Assembly (NCBI GenBank): GCA_964592425.1
Contig: CAZQCG010000001.1
Span: forward strand, 124,001-188,000
Origin: Viridilinea sp964592425
GTDB taxonomy: Bacteria > Chloroflexota > Chloroflexia > Chloroflexales > Chloroflexaceae
DNA: 64,000 nt
Direction of reading: 5' to 3'
A program made the position numbers and the translations under genes. Below the pieces are notes generated by a model. The model ran no database searches, was not told the origin of the DNA, and saw only the letters and a list, made by a program, of their open reading frames with translations. Shown here piece after piece: positions 7,732 to 15,963 of the stretch (position 1 is the stretch's first letter; each line of letters begins with the position of its first letter).

Positions 7732-10416
7732 ATGCAAACTACGGGCGCTGTTTCCCGTGTTCAGAATAGAGATCTGCGCTCCTGGCTCGCTGGTACAGAT
7801 CCCTGGAAAGCCCTTGCCGGTTGTTGTGGATCTGTCATAGCACCACACTTCCACACTCGTAAGCAACAACTGAGCCCAGGCGGCTTGTCAGAGCACTACC
7901 TTACCAGCAGTGGTGGCGGTGGTGGCGGCGGGCGTCCCACTGGCGGCGGCGGTGGTGGCGGCGGGCGTCCCGCTGGCGGCGGCGGTGGCGGTGGTAGTCG
8001 TCCCGGCGGCGGCGGCGGTGGCGGCGGTAGTCGTCCCGGCGGCGGCGGCGGTGGCGGCGGTAGTCGTCCCGGCGGCGGCGGTGGTGGCGGCGGTAGTCGT
8101 CCCGGCGGCGGCGGTGGTGGCGGCGGTAGTCGTCCCGNNNNNNNNNNNNNNNNNNNNNNNNNNNNNNNNNNNNNNNNNNNNNNNNNNNNNNNNNNNNNNN
8201 NNNNNNNNNNNNNNNNNNNNNNNNNNNNNNNNNNNNNGTGGCGGCGGTGGTGGCGGCGGTAGTCGTCCCGGTGGCGGTGGTGGCGGCGGTAGTCGTCCCG
8301 GTGGCGGCGGCGGTGGCGGCGGTAGTCGTCCCGGCGGCGGTGGCGGTGGCGGTGGTANNNNNNNNNNNNNNNNNNNNNNNNNNNNNNNNNNNNNNNNNNN
8401 NNNNNNNNNNNNNNNNNNNNNNNNNNNNNNNNNNNNNNNNNNNNNNNNNNNNNNNNNGGCGGCGGCGGTGGCGGCGGTAGTCGTCCCGGCGGCGGTGGCG
8501 GTGGCGGTGGTAGTCGTCCCGGCGGCAATGCCCGTGGACGATCGGGCGGGCGTCCGGCCTTTCCTGATGAGCGCGAGGGCAACCTCGGCGGGCGTGGACG
8601 CCCGGCACCGCGTGGCCCGGCTGTGCCCGTACGCCCGCGTGGCCCGGTTGAACTACCGAGCATTATGACAGTACGCGAACTCTCCGAGGCCACTGGCATC
8701 GGGGCCTCGGAGATCCTGAAGGCCCTGCTCAAGGGTGGTGTCCTGGCCAATATCAACCAGCAGATCGACTATGAGACCGCTGCGCTGATCACAACCGATT
8801 TCGCAATTGAGACTATCGAGAAGGTGCCTGAGCAACTTGCTGGCATTGTCGACAATGTCAAGGACGTGATCAGTGCCCAGACCGCCGAGGAGTTGCGTTC
8901 ACGCCCGCCGGTAGTGACGATCATGGGCCATGTTGACCATGGCAAGACCAAGTTGCTTGATGCGATCCGCTCGGCCCGCGTCGCTGAGGGCGAGGCAGGT
9001 GGCATTACCCAGCATATTGGTGCCTACCAGATCGAGCTCAACCATCGCCGGATTACCTTCCTCGATACCCCGGGCCACGAGGCTTTTACTGCTATGCGCG
9101 CCCGCGGGGCCCAGGCCACCGATATAGTGGTGCTAGTCGTGGCTGCCGATGATGGCGTGATGCCGCAGACACGTGAGGCAATCGCCCATGTGAAGGCCGC
9201 CGGGGTACCGATGATTGTAGCAATCAACAAGATTGACCTGCCCAGCGCAAACCCAGGCCGGATCAAAGAGCAACTGGCTGCCGCTGATGTGATTGTTGAA
9301 GACTACGGCGGTGATGTGCCCTCGGTCGAGGTCTCTGCACGCGCAAAGCTCAATATCGATGGCTTGCTCGAAATGATCCTGCTGGTTGCTGATCTGCAAG
9401 ACCTCAAGGCGAACCCGAATGCCCCGGCGGTCGGCACGATCATTGAGGCCGAGCTCGATAAGAACCGTGGCCCGGTGGCAACCGTCCTGATCCAGAATGG
9501 TACCCTGCGCCCCGAAGAGAACGTGCTAGTCGGCGGCGTCTCGGGCAAGATCAAGTCGATGTTCAGTGATAGCGGCAAACGCCTGCGCTTCGCCGAACCC
9601 TCCACCCCGGTCGAAATCCTTGGGCTCGAAGGGGTGCCTCAGGCCGGTGATATCCTGCAGGTGATGGACGACCTGAGTATCGCCCGCGAGGTAGCTCTGC
9701 AGCGCCAGCGCCAGACCCGCATGGAGGCCATGGCCAACAGCGCTCGCGGCACCAGCCTCGAAGATCTCTTCAGTAAGGTGCAGGAGGGCCAGGTCAAAGA
9801 CCTGAATGTGATCCTCAAGGCTGACGTCCAGGGCTCGCTCGGAGCCATCGAGCACCAGTTTAAGCAACTGAGCGAGTCACAGTCTGAGGTGCAGATCCGC
9901 GTGATCCATAAGGCGACCGGCGCGATCACCGAGGGCGATGTGAACCTGGCGGTGGCTTCGCAGGCGATCATTATCGGTTTCAATGTGCGCCCCGATCCGG
10001 CCGCCCGGCGGGCCGCCGAACAGCAAGGTATCGACATCCGCTTCTACAATATCATCTACCAACTAACTGATGATATTAAGAAGGCGATGACTGGTATGCT
10101 CGCCCCCACCTTTAAGGAGGTAGTCGAGGGCTTCGCCGATGTGCGTAACACCTTCCGCCTGCCCTCACGCGAGGTTGTGGCCGGGCTCTATGTCACCGAC
10201 GGCAAGATCACCCGTACCGGCCAGAGTGTGCGCGTGCTGCGCAGCGGCGCGGTCATCCACGACGGCCGGATTAGTAGCCTCAAGCGCTTTAAGGACGATG
10301 TGCGCGAGGTTACAACTGGCTACGAATGCGGCCTGGTTGTTGACGGCTTTACTGATGTGCAGGTCGGCGATAACATGGAGTTCTACCGCCAGGAGCGGGT
10401 CGAAGGCAGCTTCTAA
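7732..10416 (+). CDS. infB: Translation initiation factor IF-2 with Gly-rich N-terminal repeat (interrupted by gaps)
   Basis: The ATG at 7732 has AAAGGA eight bases upstream and begins a ~60-residue segment leading into (G)6-7-SRP repeats; after the second gap the same frame resumes and runs to 10416. Seen: an IF2-N domain at about 8650-8800 (TVRELSEATGIGASEILKAL), then the GTPase with GHVDHGKT (G1), GGITQHIGAY (G2 region), DTPGHE (G3), NKID (G4) and SAR (G5), followed by domains II-IV. It places initiator tRNA on the 30S subunit. The frame breaks inside the repeat because both gaps are 100-N placeholders: the middle piece reads SRP repeats one frame off. Thus no true frameshift is implied, and total length is unknown. 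Confidence 0.9.
8138..8237. other. Assembly gap (100 N)
   Basis: Exactly 100 N inside the Gly-rich repeat, which suggests a placeholder of unknown size. Repeat phase shifts by one base across it. Confidence 0.99.
8358..8457. other. Assembly gap (100 N)
   Basis: Second run of exactly 100 N in the same repeat. The reading frame after it agrees with the frame before the first gap. Confidence 0.99.
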
Positions 10417-10428
10417 GAGTAATCGTTC

Positions 10429-10836
10429 ATGAGTAAACAGCGGCTTCAGCAGGTCGGTGATACGATCCAGCACATCCTTGGTGATGTGATCCAGCATGAA
10501 CTGAAGGATCCACGGGTGGGTTTCGCCACCGTCACCGGGGTTGAGGTGAGTGCCGACCTGCAACGGGCAACGGTGCGGATCTCGGTGATGGGCGATGCGG
10601 CCCAGCGCACCGAGACAATGGCGGGACTGCAACGGGCGCGGGGTTTTCTGCGCCGCCGCGTGGCTGAGGAGTTGCGCCATATGCGCTTCGTGCCTGAACT
10701 GCGCCTGGTGCAGGATACCTCGCTCGACTACAGTATGCATATTGATGCCGTGCTGCGTGCAGTCGAGGAGGAGCGTCAGATCAACCCACCCCAACTGGAC
10801 GATGAAGCGGGGCCGGGTGAGGCGGGCAGCGACTAG
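10429..10836 (+). CDS. rbfA: Ribosome-binding factor A
   Basis: 135 residues, 12 bases after infB. Seen: the RbfA KH-like fold sequence with RLQQVGDTIQHILGDVIQHE at the N-terminus, the DPRVGFATVTGVEVSADL core and VPELRLVQDTSLDYSMHIDA near the end. RbfA assists 16S rRNA maturation and late 30S assembly. Slightly acidic C-terminal tail (DDEAGPGEAGSD) is the only variable part. Gene order infB-rbfA is conserved across bacteria, which supports the call. Confidence 0.95.
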   Translation: MSKQRLQQVGDTIQHILGDVIQHELKDPRVGFATVTGVEVSADLQRATVRISVMGDAAQRTETMAGLQRARGFLRRRVAEELRHMRFVPELRLVQDTSLDYSMHIDAVLRAVEEERQINPPQLDDEAGPGEAGSD

Positions 10837-10866
10837 CCCTCCCCGCCTTCCCGACCGCTCGCAACT

Positions 10867-11442
10867 ATGCACAACGATCCCTATTTCAAGAAGCGGATCG
10901 CCTACACCCTGCGCGATCAGCAGTTCGCCTTTGATGTCGGCCATACGCTCTTCTCTTCGTTTCAGGTTGATGAGGGCAGCGACCTGCTGCTGCGCACCCT
11001 CGCACCTACCAAGCCGCCCCAGCATATGCTCGACCTGGGCTGCGGCGTCGGGGTGCTCGGCATTAGCCTGGCCCGGCGCTTTCCAGATGCCCGGCTGGTG
11101 TTGGCCGATGTCAACTTGCTGGCCCTGCGCTACGCCCGCGCCAACCTGGCCCTCAATGGAATCAGCGGGGCCGAGTTGCACGCCAGCGTCGGGCTGGAGA
11201 ACGTGCCACCCGGCCCCTACGACCTGATCGTCGCCAATGTGCCCGCCAAGATCGGCGACCTGGCCATCGAGCAGGAGTTTATCCTTGGACCCCTGGCCCG
11301 CCTGAGTCCCGACGGTGAGTACTGGTTCGTCGTCGTCAGCGGCCTCAACCATCTCATCCCTCGCCTCGGCCCACGCCACCAGTTGCGCCTGAAGGAGATC
11401 AAGAAACGCGCGGGCCACACGGTCTATCGCCTGCTGCGCTGA
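10867..11442 (+). CDS. Class I SAM-dependent methyltransferase (RsmC/MTS-like)
   Basis: 191 residues. Seen: motif I MLDLGCGVGVLGISLARRFP at about 54-73, an acidic motif II (LADVN), then the motif IV region DLIVANVPAKIGD. RNA/DNA N-methyltransferases of the MTS group normally have NPPF or NPPY at this point; here it is NVPA, so the catalytic loop is altered and the substrate may differ. N-terminus DPYFKKRIAYTLRDQQFAFDV resembles the strand that precedes MTS domains. It sits in the translation operon between rbfA and nrnA, which suggests an RNA or ribosomal-protein target (inference). Confidence 0.75.
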   Translation: MHNDPYFKKRIAYTLRDQQFAFDVGHTLFSSFQVDEGSDLLLRTLAPTKPPQHMLDLGCGVGVLGISLARRFPDARLVLADVNLLALRYARANLALNGISGAELHASVGLENVPPGPYDLIVANVPAKIGDLAIEQEFILGPLARLSPDGEYWFVVVSGLNHLIPRLGPRHQLRLKEIKKRAGHTVYRLLR

Positions 11443-11464
11443 GCCAGGCACAAAAGGAAACCGC

Positions 11465-12457
11465 ATGATTTTTAACGATATTCAGGCAGCTGCACCAGCC
11501 TTTCGCCAGCATATCGACGCATCCCGGCGCATTCTGCTGCTGACTCACGTCAACCCTGACGGCGATGCAATCGGTTCGCTGCTTGGGGCGGCGCATGCCC
11601 TGCGTGACTACGGTAAGGAGCCGATCTGTGTGCTCAGCGGTCCAACGCCAAGCTACTGCCTGAGCCTGCCCGGCGCTGAATGGTTGCATGTCTACCAGCC
11701 CGGCCAGGCCTTGTCTGGCGCCGATCTGACCTGGATGCTCGATACGGCCACGATCGAGCGGGTCGGCCTCATCGCCGCCGAGCATAGGCCGGAACTGCTG
11801 GCGCGCCCGCTGCTGATCACCGATCACCATGTCACCAACGAGGGCGGGGGGGTGGTCAACCTGATCGACTCCACCGCAGCCTCCACTGCTGACCTGCTCT
11901 TCCGCCTGCTGCGGACGATGGATCTGCCGCTGAGCCCCGCTGCCGCGACCTGCCTCTACCTTGGCCTGAGCAGCGATACGCAGAGCTTTCAGACCAGCAG
12001 CACCCGCCCCCAGAGCCTGCGTACCGCTGCCGAGTTGATCGAGGCCGGGGCCGATCTCCAGGCCGTCGTTCAGGATCTCTATCGCAGCATCCCTACCAGC
12101 ACCATGCGCCTGAGCGCCCTGGTGCTCAGCGAACTGCAGCGCGAAGAGGGCCTGGTCTGGGCAACCGCCTCGAGGGAGCAGATGACAGCGGTAGGCGCCA
12201 CCGATGAAGCCCTTGATGATACGGTCAGCCAACTGCAGTGTATCGAGCACATGCGGATCTGCGCTCTCTTCAAAGAACGCCTCGACGGCACGGTCAAGCT
12301 GAGCCTGCGCTCAGTGCCGGGCATCAATGTCGCCCGCGTAGCCCAGGTCTGGGGCGGCGGCGGCCATACCCAGGCCGCCGGGGCGACCTTGTTGATGGAT
12401 CTGCAGGCGGCCCAGGCGACGGTGCTGCCCTTGCTCCGCAACGCGCTGGAGGCATAA
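11465..12457 (+). CDS. nrnA: DHH/DHHA1 phosphoesterase, NrnA-type oligoribonuclease / pAp phosphatase
   Basis: 330 residues. Seen: HVNPDGDAIGS at about 28-38, a middle Asp (MLDTAT), DHHVTNEGG at about 121-129 and the DHHA1 signature GGGGHTQAAGA near 300. Metal-binding His/Asp residues of the DHH family are all in place. Family members degrade nanoRNA and dephosphorylate 3'-phosphoadenosine 5'-phosphate, linking RNA decay with sulfur metabolism. Placement between rbfA and truB is common in Gram-positive-type and Chloroflexota genomes. Twenty-two bases separate it from the methyltransferase; AAAGGAAACCGC precedes the ATG. Confidence 0.9.
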   Translation: MIFNDIQAAAPAFRQHIDASRRILLLTHVNPDGDAIGSLLGAAHALRDYGKEPICVLSGPTPSYCLSLPGAEWLHVYQPGQALSGADLTWMLDTATIERVGLIAAEHRPELLARPLLITDHHVTNEGGGVVNLIDSTAASTADLLFRLLRTMDLPLSPAAATCLYLGLSSDTQSFQTSSTRPQSLRTAAELIEAGADLQAVVQDLYRSIPTSTMRLSALVLSELQREEGLVWATASREQMTAVGATDEALDDTVSQLQCIEHMRICALFKERLDGTVKLSLRSVPGINVARVAQVWGGGGHTQAAGATLLMDLQAAQATVLPLLRNALEA

Positions 12458-12531
12458 TATTCCCTTCGACTACGTCTGACAAGTTGGATGAGCCTCTCCC
12501 GAACGCTTCAATTGTCACAAAGACCAGACCG

Positions 12532-13401
12532 ATGCGCGGATTTCTGAACATCAATAAACCTGCTGGCCTCACCTCACATGATGTGGTGGCACGGGTACGC
12601 CGCCTGCTCGCACGAGGGATCAAGGTCGGCCATGCTGGCACGCTTGATCCGGCGGCGACGGGCGTGCTGCCAGTGGCGGTCGGTACAGCGACCCGGCTGA
12701 TCGAGTACCTGGCTGAAGCGCGTAAGGGTTACCACGGCCTCGTGCGCCTGGGGCGCAGCACTACCACCGACGATGCCGAGGGCGAGACCCTGGCCGTCCT
12801 GCCGGTGCCAGCCTTCAGCGACGAGTTGATCGAAGCGGCGGTGGCCCCTCTGCGTGGGGCGATCCTGCAGACTCCGCCGAGCTATGCCGCCCTGCACCAC
12901 CAGGGCCGCCGGCTTTACGACCTGGCCCGTGCCGGTCAGCCTGTGCTGCTCGATCCGCGCCCAGTGCAGATCTACCACCTCGAGTGGGCCTGGATCGACA
13001 GCACGTGCATCGCGATCAACGTCGAGTGCGGGAAGGGCACCTATATTCGCTCATTGGCCCGTGACCTGGGCCTAACCCTGGGCTGCGGGGCGCACCTAGC
13101 CGGGCTGACCCGGACCATGGTTGGCCCATTTAGCCTCGCCAGCGCCGTCGAACTCAATGCACTGGTTGAAATACCCTCCAGCCTCGCCGATCGGTTACTG
13201 CCGCCGGAAATCGCCGTGGCGACCTGGCCAGCGATCCGGCTTGAAGCCACCGAAACCCAACGGGTACTCAACGGCATGAGCCTCAGCCTGCCCACACTTG
13301 TGGGCGAGCGGGCACGCGCCCACGCCCCCGACGGAAGCTTGCTGGCCTTGCTGCGCCGCGAGGGTGCCCTGTGGCACCCTGAGAAGGTCTTACCGGGTTG
13401 A
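12532..13401 (+). CDS. truB: tRNA pseudouridine(55) synthase
   Basis: 289 residues starting at the ATG at 12532 (MRGFLNINKPAGLTSHDVVA); the frame is open further upstream but that part overlaps nrnA and is not TruB-like. Seen: the catalytic motif GHAGTLDPAATGVLP with Asp39, YHGLVRLG, TPPSYAALHHQGRRLYDLAR and GTYIRSLARDLG. It isomerises U55 in the T loop of tRNAs. Seventy-four bases follow nrnA. An 8-bp hairpin (13361-13380, loop CTGT) lies in its last codons. Confidence 0.96.
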   Translation: MRGFLNINKPAGLTSHDVVARVRRLLARGIKVGHAGTLDPAATGVLPVAVGTATRLIEYLAEARKGYHGLVRLGRSTTTDDAEGETLAVLPVPAFSDELIEAAVAPLRGAILQTPPSYAALHHQGRRLYDLARAGQPVLLDPRPVQIYHLEWAWIDSTCIAINVECGKGTYIRSLARDLGLTLGCGAHLAGLTRTMVGPFSLASAVELNALVEIPSSLADRLLPPEIAVATWPAIRLEATETQRVLNGMSLSLPTLVGERARAHAPDGSLLALLRREGALWHPEKVLPG

Positions 13402-13409
13402 AGGTGGGT

Positions 13410-13439
13410 TGGACAGGGCACCCTGGCGTATGCTACACT
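13410..13439 (+). promoter_or_regulatory. Promoter for the zincin gene
   Basis: TGGACA (13410-13415) and TACACT (13434-13439) with an 18-base spacer, directly after truB, 33 bases before the GTG start. It suggests the metalloprotease gene can be transcribed apart from the nusA operon. Confidence 0.5.
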
Positions 13440-13471
13440 CCTGATTATCCCTTTCATGAAAGGATACAGTT

Positions 13472-14650
13472 GTGTCTAGACCTGGATCAGATCTTCGCCG
13501 CCTTGGGGCGGTTCTGTTGCTGGGCGTCATTGCTGGCGCCGCTGCACGTCAATATGTCGAGAGTCGTCATCGCACCCAGCCCACACGTCGCCAGGGCATT
13601 ATCGACTGGGATCAGGCCCGCTCGGTGGCCCTGGCCGTGGCCCAATGGGAGCAGAACCCCGTCCAGGATCGCGCCTTCCGCAGTGAGCAGTATATGCGCC
13701 TGGTGCGCCAGAGCGAGCCACTGATCGCCGCATACCTGGGCGTACAGCTACCCGAACCAATCAGCCGGGTCTATGTGCATGACCGACGTGAGTGGCTTGA
13801 GGCTAACTTTATCTCCTTCGAGCAACTCTTTGCGCCCATCGAAGCAATCTACGAGCGTAGCAGCACGCAGAACGTCGCGTCCAGGCTAGTCGCTGAGCTC
13901 AACGGGCGCTTGCTTGGCGCACAGATGGGCGGGCTACTCGGCTTTCTGGCGCGGCGTGTGCTTGGTCAGTACGACCTGAGCCTGCTCTCGCCCGACCCGG
14001 CCGCCAGTGGGGCGCTCTACTTCGTTGAGCCCAATATCGCACGGGTGCAGACCAAACTCGGACTCAACGACGAGGAGTTCCGCCTCTGGATCGCCCTTCA
14101 CGAGGCCACCCACGCCTTTGAGTTCGAGGCCTATCCGTGGGTGCGGCAACACTTCCGCGGTCTGCTCCAGGAATACTTCGACGAGCTCAACCTGCAGCTT
14201 GAGGGGCTCGGCAGCAGCCTGCCACAGATCCTGCTGCGCCTGGCCCAGGGCCAGGCCAGTGGCAAGCACTGGATTGAACTAGTACTCACCCCTGAGCAAC
14301 GCCGGATCTTCGAGCAACTCCAGGCCCTGATGTCAATTGTCGAAGGCTACGGCAACCATGTGATGAACGCCGTCGGCAAACAACTCCTGCCCAGCTTCGA
14401 GCAGATCGAGCAACGGGTCGCCCAGCGCCAATCCTCACGCACCCTGCTAGAGCAAGCCTTCAACCGCATCACCGGCCTCGACCTGAAGCTGGCCCAGTAC
14501 CAGCAGGGCGAAGCCTTTATTAATGTGGTTGTCCACGAACGCGGTAGCGCCTTTGCCCACCGTGTCTGGGAGCGCCCCGAGCACCTGCCGACGATGGACG
14601 AGATCCGCAACCCGCACAGCTGGATTGCCCGTATCGAACACGGTAGCTGA
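13472..14650 (+). CDS. Zincin-like metallopeptidase of the F420-associated (DUF2342) family
   Basis: 392 residues; the GTG start at 13472 is preceded by AAAGGA seven bases upstream. Seen: a short N-terminal hydrophobic stretch (LGAVLLLGVIAGAAA, 12-26), motifs IIDWDQARSVA, GVQLPEP, the helix VLGQYDLSLLSP, and the zinc motif HEATHAFEFEA (about 210) followed by YGNHVMNAVG and a late IN..VHERG stretch. These match the family described in Actinobacteria as coenzyme-F420-associated zincins of unknown function. HEATH is a standard HExxH with a downstream Glu. No F420 genes are visible here. A membrane-anchored peptidase facing outside is inferred from the N-terminal helix. Confidence 0.85.
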   Translation: MSRPGSDLRRLGAVLLLGVIAGAAARQYVESRHRTQPTRRQGIIDWDQARSVALAVAQWEQNPVQDRAFRSEQYMRLVRQSEPLIAAYLGVQLPEPISRVYVHDRREWLEANFISFEQLFAPIEAIYERSSTQNVASRLVAELNGRLLGAQMGGLLGFLARRVLGQYDLSLLSPDPAASGALYFVEPNIARVQTKLGLNDEEFRLWIALHEATHAFEFEAYPWVRQHFRGLLQEYFDELNLQLEGLGSSLPQILLRLAQGQASGKHWIELVLTPEQRRIFEQLQALMSIVEGYGNHVMNAVGKQLLPSFEQIEQRVAQRQSSRTLLEQAFNRITGLDLKLAQYQQGEAFINVVVHERGSAFAHRVWERPEHLPTMDEIRNPHSWIARIEHGS

Positions 14651-14708
14651 CGCCTTAAAGCCCAGCCCCAGCGCGAAGCACTCTAGGATGCGCTGGATGG
14701 CCCTCACC

Positions 14709-14733
14709 CTCTCCCGCAAAGCGGGAGAGGGGC
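14709..14733. terminator. Hairpin between convergent zincin and serC genes
   Basis: Perfect 11-bp stem CCCTCTCCCGC / GCGGGAGAGGG with loop AAA in the 105-base gap between convergent genes. No U tract on either side. A bidirectional transcript-end or RNA-stability element; similar CCCTCTCCC palindromes are dispersed repeats in many genomes. Confidence 0.55.
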
Positions 14734-14755
14734 GACCAGAACTCGTACGGATGCC

Positions 14756-15838
14756 TCAACCATGGTGCTGCACAAAGGCATCCATAAAATCCGCCAGGGC
14801 CGCGCAAGAGGCCGGCTCGACGGCGTTGTAGATCGAGGCGCGGATGCCGCCCACGGAGCGGTGGCCACCCAGGCCAACCATGCCCTGGGCCTGAGCCTCG
14901 GCAACAAACTGCTTCTCGAGGGCCTCGTCGGGCAAGCGGAAGGTGACATTCATCTGCGAACGGCTGGCTAGCTCGGCATGGCCACGGTAGAAACCACCGG
15001 CCCGGTCGATCGCGGCATAGATCTGCCCCGCCTTGGCTGCATTACGCGTCGCCATGGCCACAAGCCCACCGAGTTCTTCGATCCAGGCCAGCACAAGCTC
15101 AACCAGATAGACCGCAAAGACCGGCGGGGTGTTGTAGAGCGAATTGTTCTTAGCACAGGTGCGGTAGCTCAAGATCGTCGGCAGGTCGCTACGGCTCTGC
15201 TCAAGGAAATCACGGCGGATCAGTACCACCGTGACGCCAGCCGGGCCGATATTCTTCTGCGCCCCGGCATAGATCAGCGCAAAGCGCCTGGCATCAAAGG
15301 GCCGCGAAAGGATATCGCTGCTCATATCGGCCACCAGGGGCACGTCGGCGAGGGTGGGGAAACTCGCCCACTGCACGCCCTGAATCGTCTCATTGCTGGT
15401 CAGGTGCAGGTAGGCCGGCTGCTCAGCGAGCTGCAGCGTCTCGGCGGCAGGCACGGCGCGGTAGCCCCCCTCGGCAGTTGTGGCAACCACATGCACCTGG
15501 CCGATCCGCCGCGCCTCTTCCAGGGCCTTCTCACCCCAGGCCCCACTGAGCAGATAGTTGCCGCTGGTACCGGGGCGCAGGTAGTTCAGGGCCAGCATGG
15601 CGAACTGGGCGCTAGCCCCGCCCTGCATAAAGAGCACCCGGTAGTCATCGCCGAGCCCAAGCAGGGACTTGAAGCGCGCCTCAGCACCGGCATTCACCGC
15701 CTCATACTCCTTCGAGCGGTGACTCATCTCAAGAATCGACATACCCCGACCGTGATAATCAAGCAACTCGGCCTGGGCGCGCTCAAGCACAGCACGCGGC
15801 AGGGCAGCAGGGCCTGCGTTGAAATTGTGGACAGCCAT
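14756..15838 (-). CDS. serC: Phosphoserine aminotransferase
   Basis: 360 residues from the ATG at 15838, chosen because GAGGAG lies seven bases upstream and the product begins MAVHNFNAGPAALPRAVLER as in known SerC. Seen: HRSKEY, FMQGGASAQFAMLALN, and the PLP lysine segment IYAGAQKNIGPAGVTVVLI, then YNTPPVFAVYL and MNVTFRLPDE. It converts 3-phosphohydroxypyruvate and glutamate to phosphoserine in serine synthesis (and an analogous step in pyridoxine synthesis). It stands alone, with an apparent leader of up to ~125 bases containing a short GAACCAC/GTGGTTC hairpin near 15860. Confidence 0.96.
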   Translation of the reverse strand: MAVHNFNAGPAALPRAVLERAQAELLDYHGRGMSILEMSHRSKEYEAVNAGAEARFKSLLGLGDDYRVLFMQGGASAQFAMLALNYLRPGTSGNYLLSGAWGEKALEEARRIGQVHVVATTAEGGYRAVPAAETLQLAEQPAYLHLTSNETIQGVQWASFPTLADVPLVADMSSDILSRPFDARRFALIYAGAQKNIGPAGVTVVLIRRDFLEQSRSDLPTILSYRTCAKNNSLYNTPPVFAVYLVELVLAWIEELGGLVAMATRNAAKAGQIYAAIDRAGGFYRGHAELASRSQMNVTFRLPDEALEKQFVAEAQAQGMVGLGGHRSVGGIRASIYNAVEPASCAALADFMDAFVQHHG

Positions 15839-15963
15839 CAGCTTCTCCTCACACCATAGTGAACCACCGGTGTGGTTCTTCCTCATCAATTGGCCTGGGG
15901 CTTACAGATCGGCTCTCAGGGGTGAGCCAACGCCCACCAGTATACTCGAAGCGGCAACAGCTA

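Larger units (their letters stand above)
7912..8526 (+). repeat. Tandem 27/30-bp repeats encoding (Gly)6-7-Ser-Arg-Pro
   Basis: Units of ten codons (seven Gly, then Ser-Arg-Pro) or nine codons (six Gly) in near-perfect tandem, with mainly GGC/GGT alternation as the variation. The first two units read Gly-Arg-Pro without Ser. Repeats flank both gaps, so copy number is unresolved. The tract lies within the N-terminal region of IF-2, ahead of the IF2-N domain. Because of base composition all frames on both strands are open here. Confidence 0.95.

Noticed and set aside
7912..8526. CRISPR array
   Set aside because: Repeats are directly adjacent coding units without unique spacers; no Cas genes are present anywhere in the window.
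7896..8756. Long open frames on both strands across the Gly-rich tract
   Set aside because: They arise from the low-complexity GGC/GGT composition and from N runs, not from coding on several frames; only the infB frame joins recognised domains.
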